The notes beneath the pieces are model-generated. The model had not been told where the DNA came from. It saw only the letters and a program-made list of their open reading frames with translations, and did no database searches. From a virus, in IMG/VR virus record IMGVR_UViG_3300019124_000038, positions 62,001 through 126,000 of that record: a DNA stretch of 64,000 bases; one strand, 5' to 3'. Each line of letters starts with the position of its first letter. Position 1 is the first letter of the stretch. Below are positions 46,735 to 53,954 of this stretch, piece by piece. The position numbers and the translations under genes were made by a program.

Positions 46735-49160
46735 AAGATTATACTGTACTGGAGGTCAACAACGTACCTGACGAGACCGATCTGGAGAATGCAGAACGGA
46801 TGTTGCGCTCCTTCTTTCGTACTATTGAACCCGAAGGGAAGCGGGAGAAATGGGACGATAGGGATAAAATCTCTTGGGAACTTTACGCAGAGAAGGATAA
46901 GATCGGGTTCTACGCAGTAGTTCCCCGTAGAATAGAACGTCTCATTCGTAGTCGAATCTTCGACGCTTATCCCAGTGCAGAAATCAAGTCCACTGAGTTC
47001 GACCCTGCCAAGCAGTTCACAGACAAAGCGTTCGTGGCACAGATGAGTCTGCACAAGCACTTTATGTTTGCCACTAAATCGAGCAAGGCTGGTGATGCGC
47101 CTATCAGCTCCATTCTGAACTCTATGAGTGGGCTGGAGGAAGATCAGCGGATGCTTCTGCAAATCTCTATGGTTCCGATCAATAACAAGTGGCAGGGCAA
47201 GGCGTACAAAGCATATCGTAAGATGCTATTTCAAGGCGTGAAGCCGAAGAGGGGCACAAACAATACATGGGTGCGCGGCACAGTGATTGGCGCGAAGGCT
47301 CTTATGGTTCTACTTGGTGGAGTACTCTACATGATGACTTTGGGCAATGTCAATGTGTTCGATAAGTCTCTGGAGAGTCAAAAGAACACGCCTATTGAAC
47401 GTGCAGAATTGAAGGGCACTCAGCAGAAGATCGCGCTACCCGCATTCAATGTAGCAATTCGGATAGCGGCAGAAGCAAAAGACAAGAATGTAGCATCGAC
47501 TCGATTAACCGAGCTGGCAAACTCCTTCATTGAAATGGATGCCGATAACGAATGGCGAAGAACACGGGTCAACATTCGTTCATGTTACAATCAAATGTTA
47601 GATCGTAGTGTGCCTAAGCATACGAATGATATCGTAACAACAAGTGAGCTTTCCCCGTTAGTTCGGTTGGTGAACAAACATATCGTTATTCCTGAACTGA
47701 AACACTCACTCAAAACGTATCCGTTGCCTCAAGGTCTGGAAGATGGAACGTTCTTCGCCAAACATGTTCACAATGGCGAAGAGAAGGAGTTCTACTATCC
47801 GACAGATCATGTCAGTGACTTTGTGCATCCGCTCATCATCACTGGTGCGATGGGCGCAGGAAAAACAACTCTTATCAATAACCTGATGATCTCCCGCGCT
47901 GTAGCTGGCTATGGTGTCATCATCATCGACACGCAAGGCGACCAATCTCGCGACTTTATTAAGATGCTTCCGCAGTCTGAGATGCATCGTTTAGTATGGC
48001 TCAACTTCGGAGATGTGCTGAACCCTCCGCCCATCGACTTGATGGAGTTCAATGAAGTAGCGGCAACTGCCAATCCCGTGTTCGCCAAATTCTACAAGCA
48101 GAACGCCAAGAACGAGATGATCGCTCTGTTCAAGAAGCTGTGGGGACAGAACTTTGGCCCTCAAACCGAGTATATTACTCGGCACAACATTACGGCTCAA
48201 ATGGAGACAGGTGGAACCTTCCTAGAGATGTTCCGCATGTTGACCGACAAGGAGTTCCGCGAGAGCATCATCCCTGATCTTCGCTCTAAAGCTCCGCTAT
48301 CATGGAAGTTCTGGAAAACAATTGAGGAGAACTACGAGGAAAAGCAACTGTTGAAGATGTTCATGCCGTCGATCAACAAGCTCGGCGCACTCATTGAAGA
48401 CCCGATGCTTATGAACATCACGTCGCAGGGTCGTCAGACTTATAACTTCCGTCAGATGATGGATGAAGCCAAGATCGTTGTCATCACTATCCCAAAAGGC
48501 ATTCTGGTAGAGAACTGGAACCTGATCGCCAGACTCATGCTGTCGAAAATCTGGCTTGCCGCCTTGTCTCGGGAAGAGATTCACAACATTAATGATCGAC
48601 TACCTTGCTTTCTTGCGGCTGACGAAGCAGACGATCTTATCAATGAGAACTTCCCGACTATGCTGTCTCAGTCCCGTAAGTTCCGTCTCGGCATTGTCAT
48701 GGGCTTCCAGTACCTCAAGCAGATCAAGCAGAATCATCCAAAGACCTACAGTGCAATGATGGGCAACATGCCACATATCGTTGCCATGAAGATCGGTACG
48801 GAAGATCAAGAGGAGTACGGACGTATCTTCGCTCCGCATTACGCGAAGCAGGAACTCATCATGCCGTCACTCCACGGCATTGCGCGTCTCAGTGTTCGCG
48901 GCAATACGCCACATCCGTTTACCATCAAGACTGAGTTTGACCACTACGAGCGGCGGGAAGACAACATAGAAGAAGCGGCGGCGTATAGCAGAGAACACTA
49001 CACACGCACCTACGAAGAAGTCGATGCTATCGTACAGTCGAAAATTGTATCCTTGCTTGATACGTTCCAGCTCATGCAAGAAGTGGCAGATGAATACGAG
49101 CAGGAAGAAGCCGATATGTCTCTGCTCGATCAGCTTCGTGACGAAGAGGATGTGGCATAA
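46731..49160 (+). CDS. Type IV coupling ATPase (VirD4/HerA-like)
   Basis: 809 residues, GTG start overlapping the VirB4-like stop. After an N-terminal region of about 340 residues with one membrane segment (ALMVLLGGVLYMMTL near 187-201), the motor domain begins. Walker A is ITGAMGAGKTTLINN near 368-382 and Walker B is CFLAADEADDLI near 624-635, with a following LGIVMGFQYLKQIKQ sensor region. This is the pump that brings relaxase-bound DNA to the channel. The Asp-Glu Walker B and N-terminal domain resemble Gram-positive DNA-transfer ATPases rather than phage terminases. Confidence 0.8.
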   Translation: MKDYTVLEVNNVPDETDLENAERMLRSFFRTIEPEGKREKWDDRDKISWELYAEKDKIGFYAVVPRRIERLIRSRIFDAYPSAEIKSTEFDPAKQFTDKAFVAQMSLHKHFMFATKSSKAGDAPISSILNSMSGLEEDQRMLLQISMVPINNKWQGKAYKAYRKMLFQGVKPKRGTNNTWVRGTVIGAKALMVLLGGVLYMMTLGNVNVFDKSLESQKNTPIERAELKGTQQKIALPAFNVAIRIAAEAKDKNVASTRLTELANSFIEMDADNEWRRTRVNIRSCYNQMLDRSVPKHTNDIVTTSELSPLVRLVNKHIVIPELKHSLKTYPLPQGLEDGTFFAKHVHNGEEKEFYYPTDHVSDFVHPLIITGAMGAGKTTLINNLMISRAVAGYGVIIIDTQGDQSRDFIKMLPQSEMHRLVWLNFGDVLNPPPIDLMEFNEVAATANPVFAKFYKQNAKNEMIALFKKLWGQNFGPQTEYITRHNITAQMETGGTFLEMFRMLTDKEFRESIIPDLRSKAPLSWKFWKTIEENYEEKQLLKMFMPSINKLGALIEDPMLMNITSQGRQTYNFRQMMDEAKIVVITIPKGILVENWNLIARLMLSKIWLAALSREEIHNINDRLPCFLAADEADDLINENFPTMLSQSRKFRLGIVMGFQYLKQIKQNHPKTYSAMMGNMPHIVAMKIGTEDQEEYGRIFAPHYAKQELIMPSLHGIARLSVRGNTPHPFTIKTEFDHYERREDNIEEAAAYSREHYTRTYEEVDAIVQSKIVSLLDTFQLMQEVADEYEQEEADMSLLDQLRDEEDVA

Positions 49161-49539
49161 AGTGAAGAATAAGACTAGTTTTGTTAAGGTCTATTTGCCA
49201 GAGGTTCAGGGGATTGCTAATCGGGTCTTGCACCATCATAACGGAACTGCTTACGTTAAACATAATAAAAAAACATATGCCGTTAAGGAAATTGATGGTG
49301 TATTTCATTTGACAGAAGAGTTCAGTCCACAGAAAAAGAAATATAGGGAGAGATTAGGAGACTTAACTGGTAAAAGGTTTGGGAGCCTAACTGTTATTAA
49401 GTTCCATAAAAGAGAACGAAAGAGCTATTGGCTGTGCGATTGTGACTGCGGTAAGCAGGGGGTAGTAGTATTAGGTTCCGCACTTGTCTCTGGAAACACA
49501 AAAGGTTGCGGTTGCCTAAGAGGAAAGGGAGGAAATTAA
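49150..49539 (+). CDS. Protein with homing-nuclease-associated Cys motif
   Basis: ATG 49150 overlaps the end of the coupling ATPase; GTG 49162 is an alternative start. The C-terminal 60 residues carry a motif common in phage HNH/AP2 proteins: LTGKRFGSLTVIKFHKR, YWLCDCDCGKQGVVV and SGNTKGCGCLRG, likely a small zinc-bound DNA-binding unit. No catalytic HNH is present, so it may be a remnant or a stand-alone DNA-binding protein. By eye the DNA is more AT-rich than its neighbours. Confidence 0.6.
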   Translation: MWHKVKNKTSFVKVYLPEVQGIANRVLHHHNGTAYVKHNKKTYAVKEIDGVFHLTEEFSPQKKKYRERLGDLTGKRFGSLTVIKFHKRERKSYWLCDCDCGKQGVVVLGSALVSGNTKGCGCLRGKGGN

Positions 49540-49540
49540 A

Positions 49541-49747
49541 ATGGCAAAAGCGCATTGCCCGATATGCAAGGAAGACTGGCACTTTAACTCCCATCAGGCT
49601 GTCTTGACCAAGGAGGGAAGGGAGGACTTACAGGCGCACGGCGATCTCAATATTATTTGTGAAAACTGTAGCCACAAGGAAGAAGAGATCGAGCGGGCGG
49701 CAGAAGAGCTGGAAACACAAGGTCGTGTATTGAGCTTTGTAGAATGA
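49541..49747 (+). CDS. Zinc-ribbon protein, 68 aa
   Basis: ATG after GGGAGGAAATTAAA. CPIC and CENC about 36 residues apart, with His between them, indicate a zinc site; the C-terminus is an acidic helix (EEEIERAAEELETQG). Last rightward gene before a convergent terminator. Function unknown. Confidence 0.55.
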   Translation: MAKAHCPICKEDWHFNSHQAVLTKEGREDLQAHGDLNIICENCSHKEEEIERAAEELETQGRVLSFVE

Positions 49748-49770
49748 AAAGACCCCTCTCTAGGAGGGGG
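49746..49770. terminator. Bidirectional-type hairpin at convergent genes
   Basis: CCCCTC-TCTAG-GAGGGG stem between the stop of the rightward gene (49747) and the stop of a leftward gene (49760). A short T run follows on the minus strand (TCTTTTC). Confidence 0.65.
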
Positions 49771-49924
49771 CAGGATAGTATTTATAGGCTGAATCCCAGT
49801 ACCAAGTGTATCCATGATCATGGAAGAGGAACGAAGTCTCCCCATTGATGATACTGACAGCATACACCGTCAAAAATTCATCATAAAGAACTTTGGTGCT
49901 ATCAATGGGATGTACTTTAAACAT
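49760..49924 (-). CDS. 54-residue hypothetical protein
   Basis: ATG at 49924 with AGGAGG before it on the minus strand. A compact beta-type protein with many aromatic residues (DHGYTWYWDSAYKYYPAPS). Its start overlaps the end of the upstream leftward gene. Last gene of a leftward run from 51235. Function unknown. Confidence 0.5.
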   Translation of the reverse strand: MFKVHPIDSTKVLYDEFLTVYAVSIINGETSFLFHDHGYTWYWDSAYKYYPAPS

Positions 49925-50273
49925 GGTTTTCATCCTCCTCATTGTCATGCTGTTCAGACATAAACTCCAAAGATTCACCACAGACCCCACAGTCGTAGCA
50001 GTAGACATAAAATTCATCAATCATTCCTTCGTCGTCAACATCAGTCTCTTTGTATTGACCTGAGCTAGTCAGTTGATCTTGGGGGTGCGGACATTCTCTG
50101 CGTAGGCGACTAATTTCTTGCTCGATCTCGTAGAGACTCTTTTGAATAGGCATGATCTGTCTTTCCAGTCTTTCCTTTTGTCCTTTTAGAACCTTTAAGC
50201 GTTGTGTGATTGGATGCGTCACTGGCACATCATCTCCTTTCGCTTCGTCTTTTCTTGTCAAGAACTTGCTCAT
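49917..50273 (-). CDS. Coiled-coil protein with Cys motif, 118 aa
   Basis: Residues 20-60 form a coiled coil (LKVLKGQKERLERQIMPIQK, then IEQEISRLRREC). CPHP near 60 and YCYDCGVCGE near 90-99 could make one metal site. The tail is acidic (EQHDNEEDENH). It overlaps both neighbours by a few bases. Function unknown. Confidence 0.55.
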   Translation of the reverse strand: MSKFLTRKDEAKGDDVPVTHPITQRLKVLKGQKERLERQIMPIQKSLYEIEQEISRLRRECPHPQDQLTSSGQYKETDVDDEGMIDEFYVYCYDCGVCGESLEFMSEQHDNEEDENHV

Positions 50274-50436
50274 GGTTAGATTCTTTTAGCTCCAGTTTCC
50301 AAGCCAACGAGCCTTCTTCCGTTAGTTCCTTGTATCTCCTATTCCAGTCTCCTTTATCGGCGAAGCTATCCATTCCTAGATCGCCTAAGCCGATAAATGT
50401 TTGGTACACGACAACGTACTTCTTTTCTTTTTGCAT
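50230..50436 (-). CDS. 68-residue hypothetical protein
   Basis: ATG 50436 chosen since AAAGGAAAG precedes it. A short beta start (KYVVVYQTFIGLG) and a charged helical tail ending in Lys/Arg/Glu. Overlaps the downstream gene by 44 bp in a different frame, which lowers confidence. Confidence 0.4.
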   Translation of the reverse strand: MQKEKKYVVVYQTFIGLGDLGMDSFADKGDWNRRYKELTEEGSLAWKLELKESNHEQVLDKKRRSERR

Positions 50437-50437
50437 A

Positions 50438-50734
50438 TTACAGCTTCTTTCCTTTGCGATATTCAAGAAACTTTTTGGCAAGAGGAGTTAGTTCATAGTC
50501 ATCATGCCAAGCTCCGTCAATATAGGAAAGAAAGCCATTAGCGATAAGTGATTCTGCTTCTGATTCTCGAAAGCGTCCAGAGTCATCGAGTCGATCTTCC
50601 TCTAGGTATCTAGTCCGCCACTCAATCATGCGATTCTGGTCTACGAATTGAAGGATTTCAATTTCACGCTCGTTAAGCTGGTATTGCATGATTACACCAG
50701 AGCCGTCAGTGAGAAATCCAGTTGTCACTTTCAT
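50438..50734 (-). CDS. Small winged-helix-like protein, 98 aa
   Basis: ATG 50734 is placed 11 bp after AAAGGAG; ATG 50743 is too close. NEREIEILQFVDQNRMIEWRTR and SEAESLIANGFLSYID, then DDYELTPLAKKFLEY match the helix-turn-wing layout of small winged-helix proteins. It may regulate this leftward cluster. No close family recognised. Confidence 0.55.
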   Translation of the reverse strand: MKVTTGFLTDGSGVIMQYQLNEREIEILQFVDQNRMIEWRTRYLEEDRLDDSGRFRESEAESLIANGFLSYIDGAWHDDYELTPLAKKFLEYRKGKKL

Positions 50735-50756
50735 TAAGATCATCGCTCCTTTGAGT

Positions 50757-50930
50757 TTAGAGTTGCACGATACGTGTTATCGTTCGCAGTCTTCGAGCTT
50801 CAAGCTCTGCGGCATTGAAATCATAATTGCACTCTTTGTAGATGCGGTTCGCTTCGGGGTATGTGAGCTTGTATTGTGTCACCAAGAAGAAGATGTTGCG
50901 TTCGTGCTCTCGGTACTGTTCTGGTATCAT
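50757..50930 (-). CDS. 57-residue helical protein
   Basis: ATG at 50930 after AAGGGAGGTATCCACT on the minus strand. Predicted helical with aromatic residues and an Arg-rich end (AELEARRLRTITRIV). Short, with a good ribosome site and spacing. Function unknown. Confidence 0.5.
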   Translation of the reverse strand: MIPEQYREHERNIFFLVTQYKLTYPEANRIYKECNYDFNAAELEARRLRTITRIVQL

Positions 50931-50944
50931 AGTGGATACCTCCC

Positions 50945-51235
50945 TTATTTAGATTGGAAGATGGCGTTCATCCATGCTTTAACAGCTTCCCTGTCATCGG
51001 TGTCATATGGACATTTGTAGAAGTAAACTGCTTTCGTCATGTCTGCTTCTACATTAAACTGATTGAACAGGAAGTGTTCCTTATGTTCGCCCATAAGCGT
51101 ACCAGAATCAACTCGCTTGCCTTCTAGGGTAACGCCAACAACCTTTACGACTCCACCGTCATGAAAAACCGCAAGAGCTTCATTGAGAGTAATCGGATAG
51201 TATTGACGCTCTTTGGGATTAAAATTTTGTCTCAT
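50945..51235 (-). CDS. Hypothetical protein, 96 aa
   Basis: First gene of the leftward cluster, directly behind promoter copy 13, with AAAGGGGATG before its ATG. Beta-rich first half (GVVKVVGVTLEGKRV) and a second half with YFYKCPYDTDDREAVKAWMNAIF. No catalytic motif seen. Co-transcribed with the four or five genes to 49760. Confidence 0.55.
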   Translation of the reverse strand: MRQNFNPKERQYYPITLNEALAVFHDGGVVKVVGVTLEGKRVDSGTLMGEHKEHFLFNQFNVEADMTKAVYFYKCPYDTDDREAVKAWMNAIFQSK

Positions 51236-51253
51236 TTTGACATCCCCTTTCGT

Positions 51254-51294
51254 CTTATACGTGTATTATATCACAAGGAGGAGAGTGTATGCAA
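51254..51294 (-). promoter_or_regulatory. Promoter, 11-bp-repeat module copy 13 (leftward)
   Basis: Minus strand: TTGCAT (51294-51289), 18 bp, TATAAT (51270-51265), TATAAG (51259-51254). It lies in the divergent gap before the relaxase-like gene, whose ribosome site and start overlap the -35 region. Confidence 0.75.
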
Positions 51295-51296
51295 CC

Positions 51297-52289
51297 ATGT
51301 TTACACCTGAAAGACGTGTCATCAAGAAGCATGATAGGTCTTCAATTCGTGTTACAGTCGAATATGTTCAAGAATTAGTGCGGTCATTGCCCAATCGAGA
51401 TTTTGAAATCCTGCACTGGCTATTTAAACGCCCGTTTATGACGGGTGAGCAGATCGAGATGCTGGTATTCGGAGACCTGAAACCGTCTAGTCGCCGCGAG
51501 AAGGCGAATCAACGCATCCGCAAGCTCTACCATAGCCACTGTATCGACCGCTGGTTCCCGCCCGTTGCAGAGGGTGCAGGAAGCTCCAAACAACATCTAG
51601 TTCTTGACCGTGCGGGTCTCTTGGCTCTTGCCTTGAAGCGCGGCATCGACCCATCCGATGATCGCATAAAAAAATGGCGTAAGCGAAACCATATTCCCCA
51701 GAACTATCAGCACACTTTGAAAATTCAGGATTTCTACGGTCTGCTCCATCTGTTTAGTAGACAGCTCGAATGCGGGGAGATCATTCGGTGGGAGTGGGAA
51801 GACAAAGCGAAGATTAAATTTGCCATGCGGGAGGATGGAAGAAATCGCAACGTAGAGATCAAGCCAGATGCGTTCTGCATCTATAAGTACAACACGCAGG
51901 GCGGGTTCAAGATGTTTTACCTCGAAGCTGATAACGCAACAGAAGACATGGATGTGTTAGAGACAAAGATTAGACGCTACAAGGCTATGTACGAAAGCGG
52001 GGAGTGGCGAGACAGACAGTGGGCTCGGGCAACGCAAGGAAGAATGTTCCCTGCCGTCCTCTTTCTCTTTCATGATCTAGGGCAAGCAAAAGAATTGCAT
52101 AAATTCGCCAAACGGCAGAACACGCCAGTTCGTTTCCTCTTTACCGCTTATGACCAGTTGATTCGGCAGGAGGTCAAGGAGTATCATAGTAGAGGTGGCA
52201 AGACCATGAAGGTTCCACAAGAGCAACACATTAGACTCTTTGAGCCGATCTTCTTGTCAAGTAAAGAGGAAGGAGAAGTACCACTATGA
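51297..52289 (+). CDS. Replication-relaxation family protein, relaxase-like
   Basis: ATG 51297 follows AAGGAGGAG at 51275-51283. Residues 25-90 are a winged helix (NRDFEILHWLFKRPFMTGEQ), and SSKQHLVLDRAGLLALALKRG near 95-115 is conserved in the family. The C-terminal part has VEIKPDAFCIY near 182-192, FYLEADNATEDMDVLETKIRRY near 203-224, resembling a nuclease-fold core. In Bacillota and Actinobacteria such proteins sit on conjugative plasmids and are thought to act in replication initiation or DNA nicking. It lies alone among leftward genes. Confidence 0.75.
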   Translation: MFTPERRVIKKHDRSSIRVTVEYVQELVRSLPNRDFEILHWLFKRPFMTGEQIEMLVFGDLKPSSRREKANQRIRKLYHSHCIDRWFPPVAEGAGSSKQHLVLDRAGLLALALKRGIDPSDDRIKKWRKRNHIPQNYQHTLKIQDFYGLLHLFSRQLECGEIIRWEWEDKAKIKFAMREDGRNRNVEIKPDAFCIYKYNTQGGFKMFYLEADNATEDMDVLETKIRRYKAMYESGEWRDRQWARATQGRMFPAVLFLFHDLGQAKELHKFAKRQNTPVRFLFTAYDQLIRQEVKEYHSRGGKTMKVPQEQHIRLFEPIFLSSKEEGEVPL

Positions 52290-52543
52290 CTAAGCATCTA
52301 CGAGAAGCAGTTCGCCATCTCAAAAGGAGCGGGGTGAAAAAATATCGTATTGAAACTACAGGTAGGAGTCACCCAAAAATTGTTTTTAGCCATAATAATA
52401 TCGAGCATGTCGTCATCATGTCGTGCTCCCCGTCCTCCCCCGTTGCACTTAATAATTTCATCAAAGATGTTGAGGGTATAATCAGCGGGAAGGAAAGGAG
52501 AAGAGGAAATGGTAGAAAACAAGGCAATCTACGAGCGCGTTAA
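52286..52543 (+). CDS. Small basic protein, 85 aa
   Basis: Overlaps the relaxase-like stop by 4 bp (ATGA). The sequence (LREAVRHLKRSGVKKYRIET, then HPKIVF and a terminal basic tail GKERRRGNGRKQ) resembles small HicA/YcfA-like RNA-binding folds, but the catalytic pattern is not clear. Probably nucleic-acid binding, working with the preceding gene. It overlaps the following gene by 35 bp. Confidence 0.5.
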   Translation: MTKHLREAVRHLKRSGVKKYRIETTGRSHPKIVFSHNNIEHVVIMSCSPSSPVALNNFIKDVEGIISGKERRRGNGRKQGNLRAR

Positions 52544-52976
52544 GGTTAATCGAAAAGCGGTACGTGCGGTGATGGGCATGGTCAAGAACACGGGATACTA
52601 CAAGAAGTGCAAGCCTGAACAGCAGATGCAACACTTGAGAAGGCTATGCGACTATCTCGGAGCTGTCTATAGGGTTCCTGTGCCCTCTGTAGAATTTGGC
52701 CTGTTCCCCTGCTACATGCCTAGTTTGCAGACAATCTTATTGGATAAGCCTTCGATCATCTCGTTTCTGCATGAGTATCGTCACCATCTCCAGTGCTACG
52801 CAGGGAAGCAGTACAAGGGACTAACAATCGAACAGGATGCCCGCGCATGGTCGTTACGCATCTTCCACTTGGGGTTTCCCAAGATGTTCGAGAAAGCAGT
52901 TAAGGAGGGCAAGGTATACTTCGTCGCATGGGACACGGAGTTAGGTAAAATTGTGGATGACGCACCGTATATTTGA
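52509..52976 (+). CDS. Zincin-like metalloprotease-fold protein
   Basis: 155 residues; ATG after GGAAAGGAGAAGAGGAA. HEYRHHLQ near residue 86 is an HExxH zinc motif, and IEQDARAWSLR near 105-115 gives the downstream acidic residue, the layout of ImmA/IrrE-like and other short phage zincins. On mobile elements such proteins often cleave a repressor. It ends the short rightward relaxase unit, before a terminator. Confidence 0.65.
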   Translation: MVENKAIYERVKVNRKAVRAVMGMVKNTGYYKKCKPEQQMQHLRRLCDYLGAVYRVPVPSVEFGLFPCYMPSLQTILLDKPSIISFLHEYRHHLQCYAGKQYKGLTIEQDARAWSLRIFHLGFPKMFEKAVKEGKVYFVAWDTELGKIVDDAPYI

Positions 52977-53014
52977 TTTTTTAATTGCATGTTTTGGCAA
53001 ACTGAACAATAGGC

Positions 53015-53047
53015 AATGGGGCTGGTCATTCGACCGCCCCATTTTCT
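53015..53047 (+). terminator. Rho-independent terminator of the relaxase unit
   Basis: AATGGGGCTGGTC-ATTC-GACCGCCCCATT stem with one bulged T, followed by TTCTTTA. Confidence 0.88.
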
Positions 53048-53152
53048 TTATTGGTATACATAGACTATCTGACGGTAAAAGCATTCAGCGATACCCGCCA
53101 ATAAGACTAGAATCGACACAATAGTCCAGACCATATCCTGCTTCTTAGTCAC
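53048..53152 (-). CDS. 34-residue single-span membrane peptide
   Basis: GTG at 53152 after GGGAGAGTGGGCAG on the minus strand. A basic start (TKKQD), one hydrophobic helix (VWTIVSILVLLAGIA) and a short tail. It abuts the terminator of the opposite strand. Very short, so the call is tentative. Confidence 0.4.
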   Translation of the reverse strand: MTKKQDMVWTIVSILVLLAGIAECFYRQIVYVYQ

Positions 53153-53172
53153 CTGCCCACTCTCCCTTCTAT

Positions 53173-53484
53173 TTATCTATGGTTAATGCCATAACGTTCA
53201 AGCAATTCTCGGGCTGTCCACATCGCGTCATCAGCTTCGGACTCAGTGTGCGGGTAAGCTACTTTTTTCATGGCTTCCAGCAATTCTTCATAGGTCGGCT
53301 GATCGTTCTCACGAACCACATCACAGCAATATGTTTTGGGATATGCGTGAGTAATCTTATCGAGAGCGAGAAGACACACTTCTCGATCACTAGTGCCAGC
53401 ACTTGCTTCGACCTCAATAATTTCATGCGGTGTCCCAATGGGGCTGTAAGTGCCCCACCAGAACTCCACCTTGTATTTGACCAT
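53173..53484 (-). CDS. Hypothetical protein, 103 aa
   Basis: ATG 53484 overlaps the stop of the upstream gene (TGATG). An alpha/beta protein: a strand with KYKVEFWWGTYSP, a helix with DREVCLLALDKITHAYP, then acidic helical parts (ESEADDAMWTARELLERYG). No family recognised. Second-last gene of the leftward NadR unit. Confidence 0.55.
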   Translation of the reverse strand: MVKYKVEFWWGTYSPIGTPHEIIEVEASAGTSDREVCLLALDKITHAYPKTYCCDVVRENDQPTYEELLEAMKKVAYPHTESEADDAMWTARELLERYGINHR

Positions 53485-53954
53485 CACGCGTCGATTTCCT
53501 CCTTCACAGTTTCGCTCGAATATTTGACCTTAGTACGGATGAAGCGATAGCCGTACATTTTGATGCCCTTTTGTGCGGCATACTCCCGAGCACGGCTCAC
53601 GATGATTTCGAACTCTTCTTCGGTGGGAATATCATCAAAGAAGATCGCCACATTGCTGTAGTTCAAGCCCATTCCGTGGTTCGGATCTCCTTCGATGGTT
53701 GCCATCATTGTGACAGGTCGATGGCAACCATGATCGTCTGGTTCATCACGGATGATCTCACGAAGATTGTTTGTGAAGTCGTCGCCAAACTCTTCTGTGA
53801 AATCACGCGCTTCACGGTAACCAACCTCACATTCACCGACTGCACCCGTAGCGTAGGCACACAATTTGCGCTCAAAGTTCCCCGCGTAGCTGTCGGTCAT
53901 GATGACCATGAGATAACTCGTCGTCGTACCATTGAGATTGATACTAACTGCCAT
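53484..53954 (-). CDS. Hypothetical protein, 156 aa
   Basis: ATG directly after the nadR stop. Alpha/beta, acidic, with TTSYLMVIMTDSYAGNFERK early, a CHRPVTMMATI strand and YSNVAIFFDDIPTEEEFEII late. No catalytic motif is recognised. The tight link to nadR suggests a function in the same pathway or complex, which is inference. Confidence 0.6.
   Translation of the reverse strand: MAVSINLNGTTTSYLMVIMTDSYAGNFERKLCAYATGAVGECEVGYREARDFTEEFGDDFTNNLREIIRDEPDDHGCHRPVTMMATIEGDPNHGMGLNYSNVAIFFDDIPTEEEFEIIVSRAREYAAQKGIKMYGYRFIRTKVKYSSETVKEEIDA

Noticed and set aside
46731-49160. Large terminase instead of a conjugation ATPase
   Set aside because: No nuclease domain follows the motor, and neighbours are VirB4-, PrgI- and VirB6-like genes.
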